Shown: piece after piece, positions 43,864-52,204 of the stretch
Position numbering within the stretch: the first letter of the stretch is position 1
Layout of the letters: every line of letters begins with the position of its first letter
Notes under the pieces: generated by a model
Seen by the model: only the letters and a program-made list of their open reading frames with translations
What the model was told of the DNA's origin: nothing
Databases searched by the model: none
Made by a program: the position numbers and the translations under genes
From: Collinsella aerofaciens
GTDB lineage: Bacteria; Actinomycetota; Coriobacteriia; Coriobacteriales; Coriobacteriaceae
Assembly (NCBI RefSeq): GCF_901212495.1
Contig: NZ_CAAKNY010000026.1
Span: forward strand, 27-63,016
DNA length: 62,990 nt
Direction: 5' to 3'

Positions 43864-46863
43864 ATGAGCGACATCATGAGGCCGATCCCGTTTTCGCAGC
43901 TGATGAACTGGATCATCGAGGAGCACAAGACCCAGGACGCCATCTTTGGCGTGCGCAAGATGGTCACGACCAACCAGGAGGGTGCGCTTCCCATTTTTGA
44001 CGAGCGCATCGAGACCCCGTTTGGCCCGGCCGCCGGCCCCAACACGCAGCTTGCCCAGAACATCGTGGCATCCTACGTGGCCGGTTCCCGCTTCTTTGAG
44101 CTCAAGACCGTTCAGGTTATGGACGGCGAGGAGCTCTCCAAGTGTGTGAACAAACCCTGCATCGTTGCGCAGGACGAGTGCTACAACTGCGAGTGGTCGA
44201 CCGAGCTCGAGGTTCCGCAGGCCTTTGCCGAGTACGTGAAGGCATGGTTTGCCTGCCACCTGATCGCTCGCGAGTACGGTCTGGGAAGCCCGGACGGCTT
44301 TGTCTTTAACATGTCGGTGGGCTATGACCTGGAGGGCATCAAGAGCCCCAAGGTCGACGCCTACATCGAGGGCATGAAGGACGCCAGCGGCTCCGACGTC
44401 TGGAACGAGTGCCGTGCCTGGGCGCTCGCCAACCTGGACAAGTTTGAGCATGTCGACGCTGCGTTTGTCGAGTCCATCCCGGCGCGCGTCTCCAACTCCA
44501 TCACCGAGTCCACGCTGCATGGCTGCCCGCCGGCGGAGATCGAGCGCATCGCGACCTATCTGATCACCGAGAAGGGCCTCAACACCTACATCAAGTGCAA
44601 CCCCACGCTGCTGGGCTATGAGTTTGCCCGTCAGCGCCTCAACGAGCTGGGCTTTGACTACATCGTCTTCGACGACACGCATTTCCGCGAGGACCTGCAG
44701 TGGGCCGATGCCGTGCCCATGTTCGAGCGCCTGATTGCCCTGTGCGCCGAGCGCGGCCTTGAGTTTGGCGTCAAGCTGACCAACACGTTTCCCGTCGATG
44801 TGACGAGAGACGAGCTGCCTTCCACCGAGATGTACATGTCCGGTCGTTCGCTGTTCTCGCTGACCATCGAGGCCGCCCGCCGCATTACCGATCAGTTCGA
44901 TGGCAAGCTGCGCATCAGCTACTCCGGCGGTGCCACGGTCTACAACATCCGTGCCCTGTATGACGCCGGCATTTGGCCCGTCACCTTGGCGACCGACGTG
45001 CTCAAGCCCGGTGGCTACGAGCGCTTTAGCCAGATGGCCGGCGAGTTTGGCGATCTGGACGGCAAGCCGCTCGCGGGCGTCTCGCTCGAGGCCGTGACTG
45101 CGATCCAGACCGACTCGCTCACCAACCCGCTCTACAAGAAGCCGCTGCGCCCGCTGCCCGACCGCAAGGTCGCCGGCAAGAGCCCGCTTTCCGACTGCTT
45201 TACCACGCCGTGCCGCACGAGCTGCCCCATCCAGCAGGATATTCCCGCCTATCTGGCGGCTGTTGACGAGGGTCGCTACGAGGACGCACTTAACATTATC
45301 ATCGAGCGCAACGCCCTGCCGTTCATTACCGGCACCATCTGCCCGCATCCCTGCGGTCGTGCCTGCGAGCGTGCATTCTACGAGCCCGAGGGCGCCCAGA
45401 TCCGCGCCAGCAAGCTCAAGGCCGCCCGCGAGGCCATGACCGCCGTGCTGCCCAAGCTGCGCGCCCAGGCCATCGCCAACGACGGCGAGCGCAACGTTGC
45501 CGTTATCGGCGGCGGCCCGGCCGGTCTGGCGGCGGCGTTCTTCCTGACGCGTGCCGGCGTGCCCGTCACTATCTTCGAGGCCCGCGATTCGCTCGGCGGC
45601 GTGGTCCGTCACGTGATCCCCGAGTTCCGCATCGCCAGCGACGATATCTCCCACGATGCCGAGCTCTGCCTGGCCTTTGGCGCCAAGGTTCAGCTCAACG
45701 CCCGCGTGGAGTCCATTGACGAGCTCAAGGCCCAGGGCTTTACCGACGTGGTCGTTGCCACCGGTGCCTGGATACCCGGCTCTGCGGGCTTGGGCGAGGG
45801 TGCCGAGCTCGACGTGCTGGAGTTCCTCGAGGCCGCCAAGAAGGGCGAGAAGCTCGAGCTGGGCGAGGACGTCGTGGTCATCGGCGCTGGCAACACCGCC
45901 ATGGACGCGGCCCGCGTGGCCAAGCGCCTGGCTGGCGTGAAGAACGTGCGCCTGGTGTATCGCCGTACCAAGAAGCAGATGCCCGCCGACGAGGAAGAGC
46001 TCGATCTTGCTCTTGCCGACGGCGTTGAGTTCTGCGAGCTGCTGGCGCCCAAGGCACTCAACGGCGCCGTGCTGACCTGCGATGTTATGGAGCTTGGCGA
46101 GCCGGATGCAAGCGGCCGTTGCAGCCCCGTCGCCACGGGCGAGACCGTCGAGCTTTCCGCCACCACGGTGATCTGCGCCGTGGGCGAGGGCATCGATGCC
46201 AGCCTGTACGATGCCGCGGGCGTCGAGCGCGACCGTCGCGGCCGTCTTGCCGCCACTTCCACCGGCGTCGAGGGCGTCTGGGCTGCGGGCGACTGTCGCC
46301 GCGGTCCCGCCACCGTGGTCGAGGCTATCGCCGACGCCGCCGAGGTCGCCCGTGCCATCGCCGGCGTGGACTTTAACAAGTACGCCGACTGCAACGAGCA
46401 GGCCGGTCGCGAGGACACCTGCTACGAGCGCAAGGGGTCGCTGTGCCGTGACAAGCGCAACTGCACCAAGACTCGCTGCCTGGGCTGCGGCTCGGTGTGC
46501 GAGGTCTGCTGCGATGTGTGCCCCAACCGCGCCAACGTTGCCATAAAGGTGCCGGGCCTGGCCAAGCATCAGGTCGTCCATGTCGATGGCATGTGCAACG
46601 AGTGCGGTAACTGCGCCGTGTTCTGCCCCTACCAGGAGGGTCGTCCCTACAAGGACAAGCTCACCCTGTTCTGGAGCGAGCAGGACATGGAGAACTCCGA
46701 GAACGAGGGCTTCCTGGCCGTGGACGAGGATCACTTTAAGGTCCGCGTCGCCGGCACGGTCCGCACCGTCTCGGTCGATGCCGTCAATACCGGTCTGCCC
46801 GAGGCCGTCCGCCTGACCATCAAGGCCGTGCGCGACAACTATTCGTATCTCCTTAAGAAATAA
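43864..46863 (+). CDS. ygfK: YgfK-type FeS flavoprotein (putative selenate reductase subunit)
   Basis: A 999-residue cytoplasmic electron-transfer protein. The N-terminal part (1-430) is a dihydroorotate-dehydrogenase-like barrel. A GltD-like part follows, with the cysteines CFTTPCRTSCPIQQD and CPHPCGRACER, the FAD loop VIGGGPAGLAAAFFL and the NAD(P) loop VVIGAGNTAMDAA. The C-terminus has ferredoxin cysteines (CLGCGSVCEVCCDVCPN, CNECGNCAVFCPY). E. coli YgfK is listed as a selenate reductase subunit; here the neighbours point to an electron acceptor or donor partner of the molybdenum hydroxylase. ATG 43864 follows AGAGGAG. Confidence 0.92.
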   Translation: MSDIMRPIPFSQLMNWIIEEHKTQDAIFGVRKMVTTNQEGALPIFDERIETPFGPAAGPNTQLAQNIVASYVAGSRFFELKTVQVMDGEELSKCVNKPCIVAQDECYNCEWSTELEVPQAFAEYVKAWFACHLIAREYGLGSPDGFVFNMSVGYDLEGIKSPKVDAYIEGMKDASGSDVWNECRAWALANLDKFEHVDAAFVESIPARVSNSITESTLHGCPPAEIERIATYLITEKGLNTYIKCNPTLLGYEFARQRLNELGFDYIVFDDTHFREDLQWADAVPMFERLIALCAERGLEFGVKLTNTFPVDVTRDELPSTEMYMSGRSLFSLTIEAARRITDQFDGKLRISYSGGATVYNIRALYDAGIWPVTLATDVLKPGGYERFSQMAGEFGDLDGKPLAGVSLEAVTAIQTDSLTNPLYKKPLRPLPDRKVAGKSPLSDCFTTPCRTSCPIQQDIPAYLAAVDEGRYEDALNIIIERNALPFITGTICPHPCGRACERAFYEPEGAQIRASKLKAAREAMTAVLPKLRAQAIANDGERNVAVIGGGPAGLAAAFFLTRAGVPVTIFEARDSLGGVVRHVIPEFRIASDDISHDAELCLAFGAKVQLNARVESIDELKAQGFTDVVVATGAWIPGSAGLGEGAELDVLEFLEAAKKGEKLELGEDVVVIGAGNTAMDAARVAKRLAGVKNVRLVYRRTKKQMPADEEELDLALADGVEFCELLAPKALNGAVLTCDVMELGEPDASGRCSPVATGETVELSATTVICAVGEGIDASLYDAAGVERDRRGRLAATSTGVEGVWAAGDCRRGPATVVEAIADAAEVARAIAGVDFNKYADCNEQAGREDTCYERKGSLCRDKRNCTKTRCLGCGSVCEVCCDVCPNRANVAIKVPGLAKHQVVHVDGMCNECGNCAVFCPYQEGRPYKDKLTLFWSEQDMENSENEGFLAVDEDHFKVRVAGTVRTVSVDAVNTGLPEAVRLTIKAVRDNYSYLLKK

Positions 46864-46873
46864 GGGACCCCTT

Positions 46874-47353
46874 ATGGCCAAATCCATTCAACATAACGTG
46901 GCCTACGTTGCCTGCGGAAGCGGTTGTGCCTCCACAGGCGGCGACGCCCGCTGCAGCGAAGGCTGCATTGGCTGTGGCGCCTGCGTCACGGCCTGCCCCC
47001 ACGGCGCCATTGCCCTGGTCGATGGCATCGCCCGCGTGGATCGTTCCAAGTGCACGGGCTGTGGCCTGTGCGGTACGGTGTGCCCACAGCGCGTGATTGC
47101 CTTCGTCCCCGGCTACCAGAACATCCTGGTGTGCTGCAACAACACCGATAAGGGCGCCATTGCCCGCAAGATCTGCGACACGAGCTGCATCGGTTGCGGC
47201 ATGTGCGCCAAAAAGTGCCCTGCCGGCGCTATCCGCATCGAGGACAATTGCGCCCATATCGACGGCGCGGATTGTCTGTCGTGCGGCATGTGCGCCGTCG
47301 TCTGCCCGCATGGCGCCATCCACGACCGCACCGGCATCGCCGCCGGCGTGTAG
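46874..47353 (+). CDS. Ferredoxin with four 4Fe-4S motifs
   Basis: A 159-residue protein with four CxxCxxCxxxC-type motifs: CIGCGACVTACPHG (about 33-46), CTGCGLCGTVCPQ, CIGCGMCAKKCPAG and CLSCGMCAVVCPHG. It resembles RnfB-type and polyferredoxin electron carriers but has no membrane segment. It is 10 bases after ygfK and 12 before xdhD, so it probably moves electrons between their products or to a membrane complex elsewhere. Confidence 0.9.
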   Translation: MAKSIQHNVAYVACGSGCASTGGDARCSEGCIGCGACVTACPHGAIALVDGIARVDRSKCTGCGLCGTVCPQRVIAFVPGYQNILVCCNNTDKGAIARKICDTSCIGCGMCAKKCPAGAIRIEDNCAHIDGADCLSCGMCAVVCPHGAIHDRTGIAAGV

Positions 47354-47365
47354 AAGGGGGTCACC

Positions 47366-50143
47366 ATGGCACGGGAATTCACTTTTACCGTTAACGGCGT
47401 CGAGCGCACGACGACCCAAAACAAACCGTTGCTGCGCTATCTGCGCGACGACCTACACATTCACTCCGCCAAGGATGGCTGCTCCGAGGGCGCCTGCGGC
47501 ACCTGCACCATCCATGTGGATGGCGCCGCCGTCAAGGCGTGCGTGCTGACCACCGCTCTTGCCGCCGGTCGCAACATCGTGACCGTCGAGGGCCTGCCCG
47601 AGGACGTGCGCGAGGCATTTGTGTACGCCTTTGGCGCCGTGGGCGCCGTGCAGTGTGGTTTTTGTATCCCCGGCATGGTCATGGCAGGTGCAGCGCTGAT
47701 CGCCGAGGATCCCGAGCCCACCGAGGAGCAGATCAAGTACGCCATCCGCGGCAACGTCTGCCGCTGCACTGGCTACAAAAAGATTATCGAAGGCATCTCG
47801 CTGGCCGCTGCGGTGCTTCGCGGCGAAAAGCAGATCGACGAGGATCTGGAGCGCGGCGATGACTACGGTGTGGGCAAGCGCGCCTTCCGTATCGACGTGC
47901 GCAAGAAGGTGCTCGGCGAGGGCAAGTATCCCGACGACATCGACGAGCTCGATCAGCCGGGTCTGACCTACGCCAGCGCCGTGCGCTCCAAGTATCCGCG
48001 CGCCCGTGTGCTCTCCATCGACACCTCTAAAGCCGAGGCCCTGCCCGGCGTGGTGGGCATCCTGCGCGCCGAGGACGTGCCGGTCAACCAGGTCGGCCAC
48101 CTTATCCAGGACTGGGACGTCATGATCGCCCAGGGCGATATCACCCGCTGCGTGGGTGACGCCATCGTGCTGGTGGTCGCTGAGGACGAGGCGACACTCG
48201 AGAAGGCCAAGAAGCTCGTTAAGATCGATTACGAGCCGCTGGAGCCCGTGCGTAACATTGTCGAGGCCAGGGCTGCCGATGCCCCACGCCTGCACGACAG
48301 CTTCTTTGCCTTTGGCAACACGGTGGAGCTCAAGGACAACGTGTGCCAGAGTCGCCATGTGACGCGCGGCGACGCCGCCAAGGCGCTGGCGGAGAGCGCA
48401 TTTACCGTGACGCAACGCTTTACCACGCCCTTTACTGAGCATGCCTTCTTGGAGCCCGAGTGCGCCGTCGCCTTCCCGTACAAGAACGGCGTCAAGGTGC
48501 GGTCGACCGACCAGGGTGCCTACGACACGCGCAAAGAGTGCGCCCACATGTTTGGCTGGGATAGCGAACCCGAGCGTGTGGTCGTCGAGACCATGCTTGT
48601 GGGCGGCGGCTTTGGCGGCAAGGAGGACGTTTCGGTCCAGCACCTGGCCGCGCTTGCTGCCTATAAGCTCCAGCGTCCTGTGAAGTGCAAGCTCACGCGC
48701 GCCGAGTCGCTCGCGTTCCATCCCAAGCGCCACGCCATGGACGGCACCTTTACGCTGGGCTGCGACGCCGAGGGCAACTTTACCGGCCTGGACTGCGAGA
48801 TCAACTTTGACACCGGCGCCTACGCGTCGCTGTGCGGCCCGGTGCTCGAGCGCGCCTGTACGCACGCCGTCGGTCCCTACAAGTACCAGAACACCGACAT
48901 TCGCGGTTTTGGCTACTACACCAACAACCCGCCCGCCGGCGCGTACCGTGGCTTTGGCGTTTGCCAGTCCGAGTTTGCGCTCGAGAGTCTGATCGACCTG
49001 CTGGCCGAGAAGGTCGGCCTGGATCCGTGGGAGATTCGCTACCGCAATGCCATCGAGCCGGGCGAGGTTTTGCCCAACGGTCAGATTGCCGACTGCTCCA
49101 CGGCGCTGAAGGAGACGCTGCTCGAGGTCAAGGATGCCTACTATGCGCATCCCGGCCACGCCGGCATTGCCTGCGCCATGAAGAATGCCGGCGTGGGTGT
49201 GGGCCTGCCCGATGCCGGCCGCTGCAAGATTCGCATCGAGGATGGCCGTGCCGTGGTCTATGCTGCCACGTCCGACATCGGCCAGGGCTGCAACACCGTC
49301 TTTTTGCAGGACGTTGCCGAGGCCTGCGGCCTGCCGCTTTGCTGCATTGCCAATGGCGAGTGCTCCACCGAGAACGCGCCCGACTCGGGTACTACGTCTG
49401 GCTCGCGCCAGACGGTCGTGACCGGCGAGGCCGTGCGCGGTGCCGCCTTCCTGCTGCGCGATGCCATGCTTGGCATCGAGGCCGGCAAGCCTGCACCCGA
49501 TACTCCCGTGAGCGCGCATGGTGACGGCGTCAAGATCGAATACGACGACGGTCGCGCCTATCAGCTGCGCGCACAGGAACTCATCGCCGGCCAGGGAATG
49601 CATCCTCAGGATCCCGCGGTCGCCATCAAGGCGCTCGAGGGATGCGAGTTTGGCTACGTGTACCTGGAGCCGACCGACAAGCTGGGTGCGGATGTTCCCA
49701 ACCCCAAGAGCCACATTTGCTACGGTTTTGCCACGCATGTGGTCATTCTGGATAACGATGGCCGCGTGAGCGAGGTCTATGCCGCGCACGATTCCGGCAA
49801 GGTGGTCAATCCCATCTCCATCCAGGGTCAGATCGAAGGCGGCGTGCTCATGGGTATGGGCTATGCGCTTACCGAGGACTGGCCGCTCAAGGACTGCGTA
49901 CCCCAGGCAAGGTACGGTACGCTCGGGCTGTTCCGTGCGCCCGGGATTCCGGATATCCACGCCATCTACGTGGAGAAGGACGAGCTACTGTCCGTGGCAT
50001 ACGGCGGCAAGGGCATTGGCGAGATCGCAACGATCCCCACGGCGCCCGCCGTGCAGAACGCCTATCGCGCATTCGACGGTAAGCTGCGTCCGGATCTGCC
50101 CATGGTGGATACACCGTACAGCCGCGCCCGTCACCGCGGGTAG
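47366..50143 (+). CDS. xdhD: XdhD-like molybdenum hydroxylase (fused 2Fe-2S and Mo subunits)
   Basis: A 925-residue xanthine-dehydrogenase-family protein. The N-terminal 2Fe-2S domains bear Cys39, Cys44, Cys47, Cys59 and then Cys97, Cys100, Cys132, Cys134. The molybdopterin domain follows from about 170 (VGGGFGGKEDVSVQHLAALA, PAGAYRGFGVCQSEFALES, GKGIGEIATIPTAPAV near the end, where the catalytic Glu is expected). No FAD-binding subunit gene (YgfM/XdhB type) is adjacent, so electrons probably leave through the ferredoxin and YgfK. The substrate is likely a purine or related heterocycle. AGGGGGT precedes the ATG. Confidence 0.9.
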   Translation: MAREFTFTVNGVERTTTQNKPLLRYLRDDLHIHSAKDGCSEGACGTCTIHVDGAAVKACVLTTALAAGRNIVTVEGLPEDVREAFVYAFGAVGAVQCGFCIPGMVMAGAALIAEDPEPTEEQIKYAIRGNVCRCTGYKKIIEGISLAAAVLRGEKQIDEDLERGDDYGVGKRAFRIDVRKKVLGEGKYPDDIDELDQPGLTYASAVRSKYPRARVLSIDTSKAEALPGVVGILRAEDVPVNQVGHLIQDWDVMIAQGDITRCVGDAIVLVVAEDEATLEKAKKLVKIDYEPLEPVRNIVEARAADAPRLHDSFFAFGNTVELKDNVCQSRHVTRGDAAKALAESAFTVTQRFTTPFTEHAFLEPECAVAFPYKNGVKVRSTDQGAYDTRKECAHMFGWDSEPERVVVETMLVGGGFGGKEDVSVQHLAALAAYKLQRPVKCKLTRAESLAFHPKRHAMDGTFTLGCDAEGNFTGLDCEINFDTGAYASLCGPVLERACTHAVGPYKYQNTDIRGFGYYTNNPPAGAYRGFGVCQSEFALESLIDLLAEKVGLDPWEIRYRNAIEPGEVLPNGQIADCSTALKETLLEVKDAYYAHPGHAGIACAMKNAGVGVGLPDAGRCKIRIEDGRAVVYAATSDIGQGCNTVFLQDVAEACGLPLCCIANGECSTENAPDSGTTSGSRQTVVTGEAVRGAAFLLRDAMLGIEAGKPAPDTPVSAHGDGVKIEYDDGRAYQLRAQELIAGQGMHPQDPAVAIKALEGCEFGYVYLEPTDKLGADVPNPKSHICYGFATHVVILDNDGRVSEVYAAHDSGKVVNPISIQGQIEGGVLMGMGYALTEDWPLKDCVPQARYGTLGLFRAPGIPDIHAIYVEKDELLSVAYGGKGIGEIATIPTAPAVQNAYRAFDGKLRPDLPMVDTPYSRARHRG

Positions 50144-50211
50144 GGTAGAGCGCGGACAGCCATTGCCGACTGCCGTCCGCGCTCAGCACCAACTGCATAT
50201 GCTGCACCTTT

Positions 50212-50247
50212 GGCCCCAACTCCATCGCGATGCCGGGGCCTTTTGTT
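50212..50247 (+). terminator. Terminator of the purine-catabolism operon
   Basis: GGCCCC (50212-50217) pairs with GGGGCC (50235-50240), followed by TTTTGTTT. A second hairpin (GAGCGCGGAC with GTCCGCGCTC) lies at about 50149-50184. Confidence 0.75.
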
Positions 50248-50251
50248 TGGA

Positions 50252-50466
50252 GCGGAAATTGCGTCCCGGAATTGGCACTCAGAACGGGATGCAGTTTCCG
50301 CTGGGCGTTCAACCGGAAAGCGTGTCCCGTTCTAGGCCTTGATTCCGGGGCACGGTTTCCGCTAGGCATGCCATCTGGAAAGCGCATCCCATTTTGAGCA
50401 CTCAATCTGAGACATGGTTTCCGCGGGTGCTGCCAACCGGAAAGTGTGTCCCGGTTTGGTAGGCAG
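50252..50466. repeat. Array A: palindromic units, 61-62 bp period
   Basis: Units start at 50252, 50314, 50375 and 50437; the last is a half unit. Each opens like CGGAAATTGCGTCCCGGAAT and closes like AACGGGATGCAGTTTCCGCT, so it can fold on itself. It fills the gene-free gap between xdhD and the next gene. The same family recurs at 51783 and 53668. Confidence 0.85.
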
Positions 50467-50488
50467 ACGGGCATAAGCTCAGCAGCCC

Positions 50489-51487
50489 CTACAGCTCAAT
50501 ATCGTTGAGCCATGTCGGGAGCATGGTCTGGCGGATGCCTGCCGTCTGTAGCTTTTTCGCAAGCATGTCTGCCGAACGGACTTCGTTCATGGTAAAGCGG
50601 ATGAGCGGATGGCCGTAGAGCGATAGGTGCGCCTCGCGCTGGCGTTCGGCAACGAGCGTCTCGGCGGTGGTGCGTCCGGCCAGCATGGTCTGGTCGGTAT
50701 ATTTGATGAGCCCGTCGAGCTCACCCAGTGTGAGTTCCCGCGCCTGGCGCTCCCAGGCAAAGTCCGTTCGTATGGGCTTGGCCGAATCGAAGGGGTCCGT
50801 CAGCTCGTATTGAAGTTGGTCGGGTGCAAAGCCGGTCTCGATCATGACGGCTCGGCCGACCGATTCCCCGCCGCTCTCGGCGCGCGCGTCAGCATATTGG
50901 AGCGTGGTGAGGGCCGTGCGCACCGCGCGACCGTTGCGGTCGGTTTCTCGCTTCTCGACCTCCTCCATCAGCTGCTCCCGCGCAAGGCCGAGCTTTGAGA
51001 TCGCCGAATCGGCAATGGGCATGCCATCGGCAAAACCGATCTGCAGCAGGCAATCCGTTACCGTTTGGATGGGCGGCGTTATCGATACGCCATTTTGATT
51101 CACCGCACCGGCCGGCTTGATCTGGTGCCGCTGAATATACGCGCCCGGGCGAGCCGACGGCTTGGTGGCGCTGCAGACATGCACGACGTTCAGGTGCCGC
51201 CACGAGACTTCGAGTCCCAGGAGACATGCTGCCGAAAACGAGCAGAACGTCCAATCGGGGCGGATGATCGCAAGGGCGCGAATAATCTCACAATGACGTT
51301 GCGCCCGGTTGAGTTCGTCCCAGCGCGTTTTTCGCGCAAACAGCCCCGGCATGGGCGAAGCGGCCGTGACGCCCATGCGCCGAAGGAGCGCTTTTCGGAT
51401 CGCCGTGCTCGGGGGAATAAGGCATCGTCCCTCTTGCTCGGCTTGAGTGAGCAGTTGATCGATGAGTTGGTCATTGCAATGGGTCAT
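50489..51487 (-). CDS. AbiEi-like / DUF559-like putative nuclease-fold protein
   Basis: A 332-residue protein of a type common in Actinobacteria. Residues 15-60 resemble an HTH-like region (STAIRKALLRRMGVTAASPM), and the middle contains WTFCSFSAACLLGLEV and VHVCSATKPSARPGAYI, as in AbiEi-type antitoxins. The C-terminal part has a PD-(D/E)xK-like arrangement: RTDFAWERQARELTLGELDG then LIKY. No AbiEii toxin gene is adjacent. The start has AAGGAGG upstream. It is flanked on both sides by the 62-bp-period arrays. Function is unproven. Confidence 0.6.
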   Translation of the reverse strand: MTHCNDQLIDQLLTQAEQEGRCLIPPSTAIRKALLRRMGVTAASPMPGLFARKTRWDELNRAQRHCEIIRALAIIRPDWTFCSFSAACLLGLEVSWRHLNVVHVCSATKPSARPGAYIQRHQIKPAGAVNQNGVSITPPIQTVTDCLLQIGFADGMPIADSAISKLGLAREQLMEEVEKRETDRNGRAVRTALTTLQYADARAESGGESVGRAVMIETGFAPDQLQYELTDPFDSAKPIRTDFAWERQARELTLGELDGLIKYTDQTMLAGRTTAETLVAERQREAHLSLYGHPLIRFTMNEVRSADMLAKKLQTAGIRQTMLPTWLNDIEL

Positions 51488-51782
51488 GAGCTACCGCCTC
51501 CTTTTGGGTAGCAAAAACGTATCAGCCGGAACTTGCCGCTCAGCTGACCAAAAGCTGACCAAAATCTAACCATGCAGGTAGATGGCCTGCTTTTGGCGAC
51601 ATATTTCTTGTTTGAATCGGTGGGCGGTAATCGGCGACCGTGAATGGTAGCGAGTTATGAAGCCTTGGTAAGTTTCGGGACGTGTACTTTTTAGAAAAAG
51701 AGCATTCTATCTGCTGTTTTGTGTTTGTAGACCGCGTGTTTGAAGGCATGTGATATGGGCTGTGGATCGTCGTCTTGTATCT
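51488..51782. other. Upstream region of the minus-strand nuclease-like gene
   Basis: AGCTGACCAAA is repeated in direct tandem at 51542-51552 and 51553-51563, a possible operator of the minus-strand gene. The rest is AT-rich and gene-free. Together with array B it makes a 717-bp gene-free stretch. Confidence 0.4.
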
Positions 51783-52078
51783 GCGGAAACTGTGTCCCGG
51801 AATTGCCGCTCGGAATGGGACGCATTTTCCGGAACAACCCTCAAACGGAAACTGTGTCCCGGAACGAGCTCTCAGAGCGGGATGAACTTTCCCGGCGGGG
51901 CTGCAGGCGGAAATTGCGTCCCGGATTCGACGCTCAGAATGGGATTCGTTTTCCGATAGGAGCTTCAGCGGAAAATGCATCCCAGAATTCAGGCTCAGAA
52001 CGGGACGCGCTTTCCGGATGGCATGCTTGGCGGAAACTACGGCCCAGTTTTTGGCTCCAGAACGGGACGCATTCTCCG
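51783..52078. repeat. Array B: five palindromic units, 61-62 bp period
   Basis: Units start at 51783, 51845, 51907, 51968 and 52030. Each is about 49 bp: CGGAAACTGTGTCCCGGAAT, a variable middle, then GAATGGGACGCATTTTCCG, with 12-13 bp of unrelated sequence between units. Base changes often keep the two arms pairable. Confidence 0.9.
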
Positions 52079-52133
52079 GAACGGTTCACGTGCGGTGGTG
52101 TACTGCCCCCTTTTGTGTGCGTCGGTCGTCGAA

Positions 52134-52189
52134 TTACGTTATAGCTAGCTATATTATAGGAAGGTATAATATAGCTAGCTATAACGTAA
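52134..52189. promoter_or_regulatory. Perfect 25-bp inverted repeat containing the ATPase promoter
   Basis: Bases 52134-52158 are the exact reverse complement of 52165-52189. Each arm holds the palindrome TATAGCTAGCTATA (52140-52153 and 52170-52183). TATAAT at 52165-52170 is a consensus -10 box. A repressor bound to the two 14-bp sites would block transcription; a long hairpin in a longer transcript is the alternative. Confidence 0.75.
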
Positions 52190-52204
52190 AGGAAGGATGG
52201 CCCT

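Noticed and set aside
43711..46887. A 1058-codon minus-strand frame opposite ygfK, and similar ones opposite xdhD and accC
   Set aside because: Shadow frames of GC-rich genes. The plus-strand proteins have full family motifs; the minus frames have none.
51783..52078. CRISPR array (regular 62-bp period)
   Set aside because: The repeated part is itself palindromic and varies between units, the intervals of 12-13 bp are too short for spacers, and no cas genes are present.
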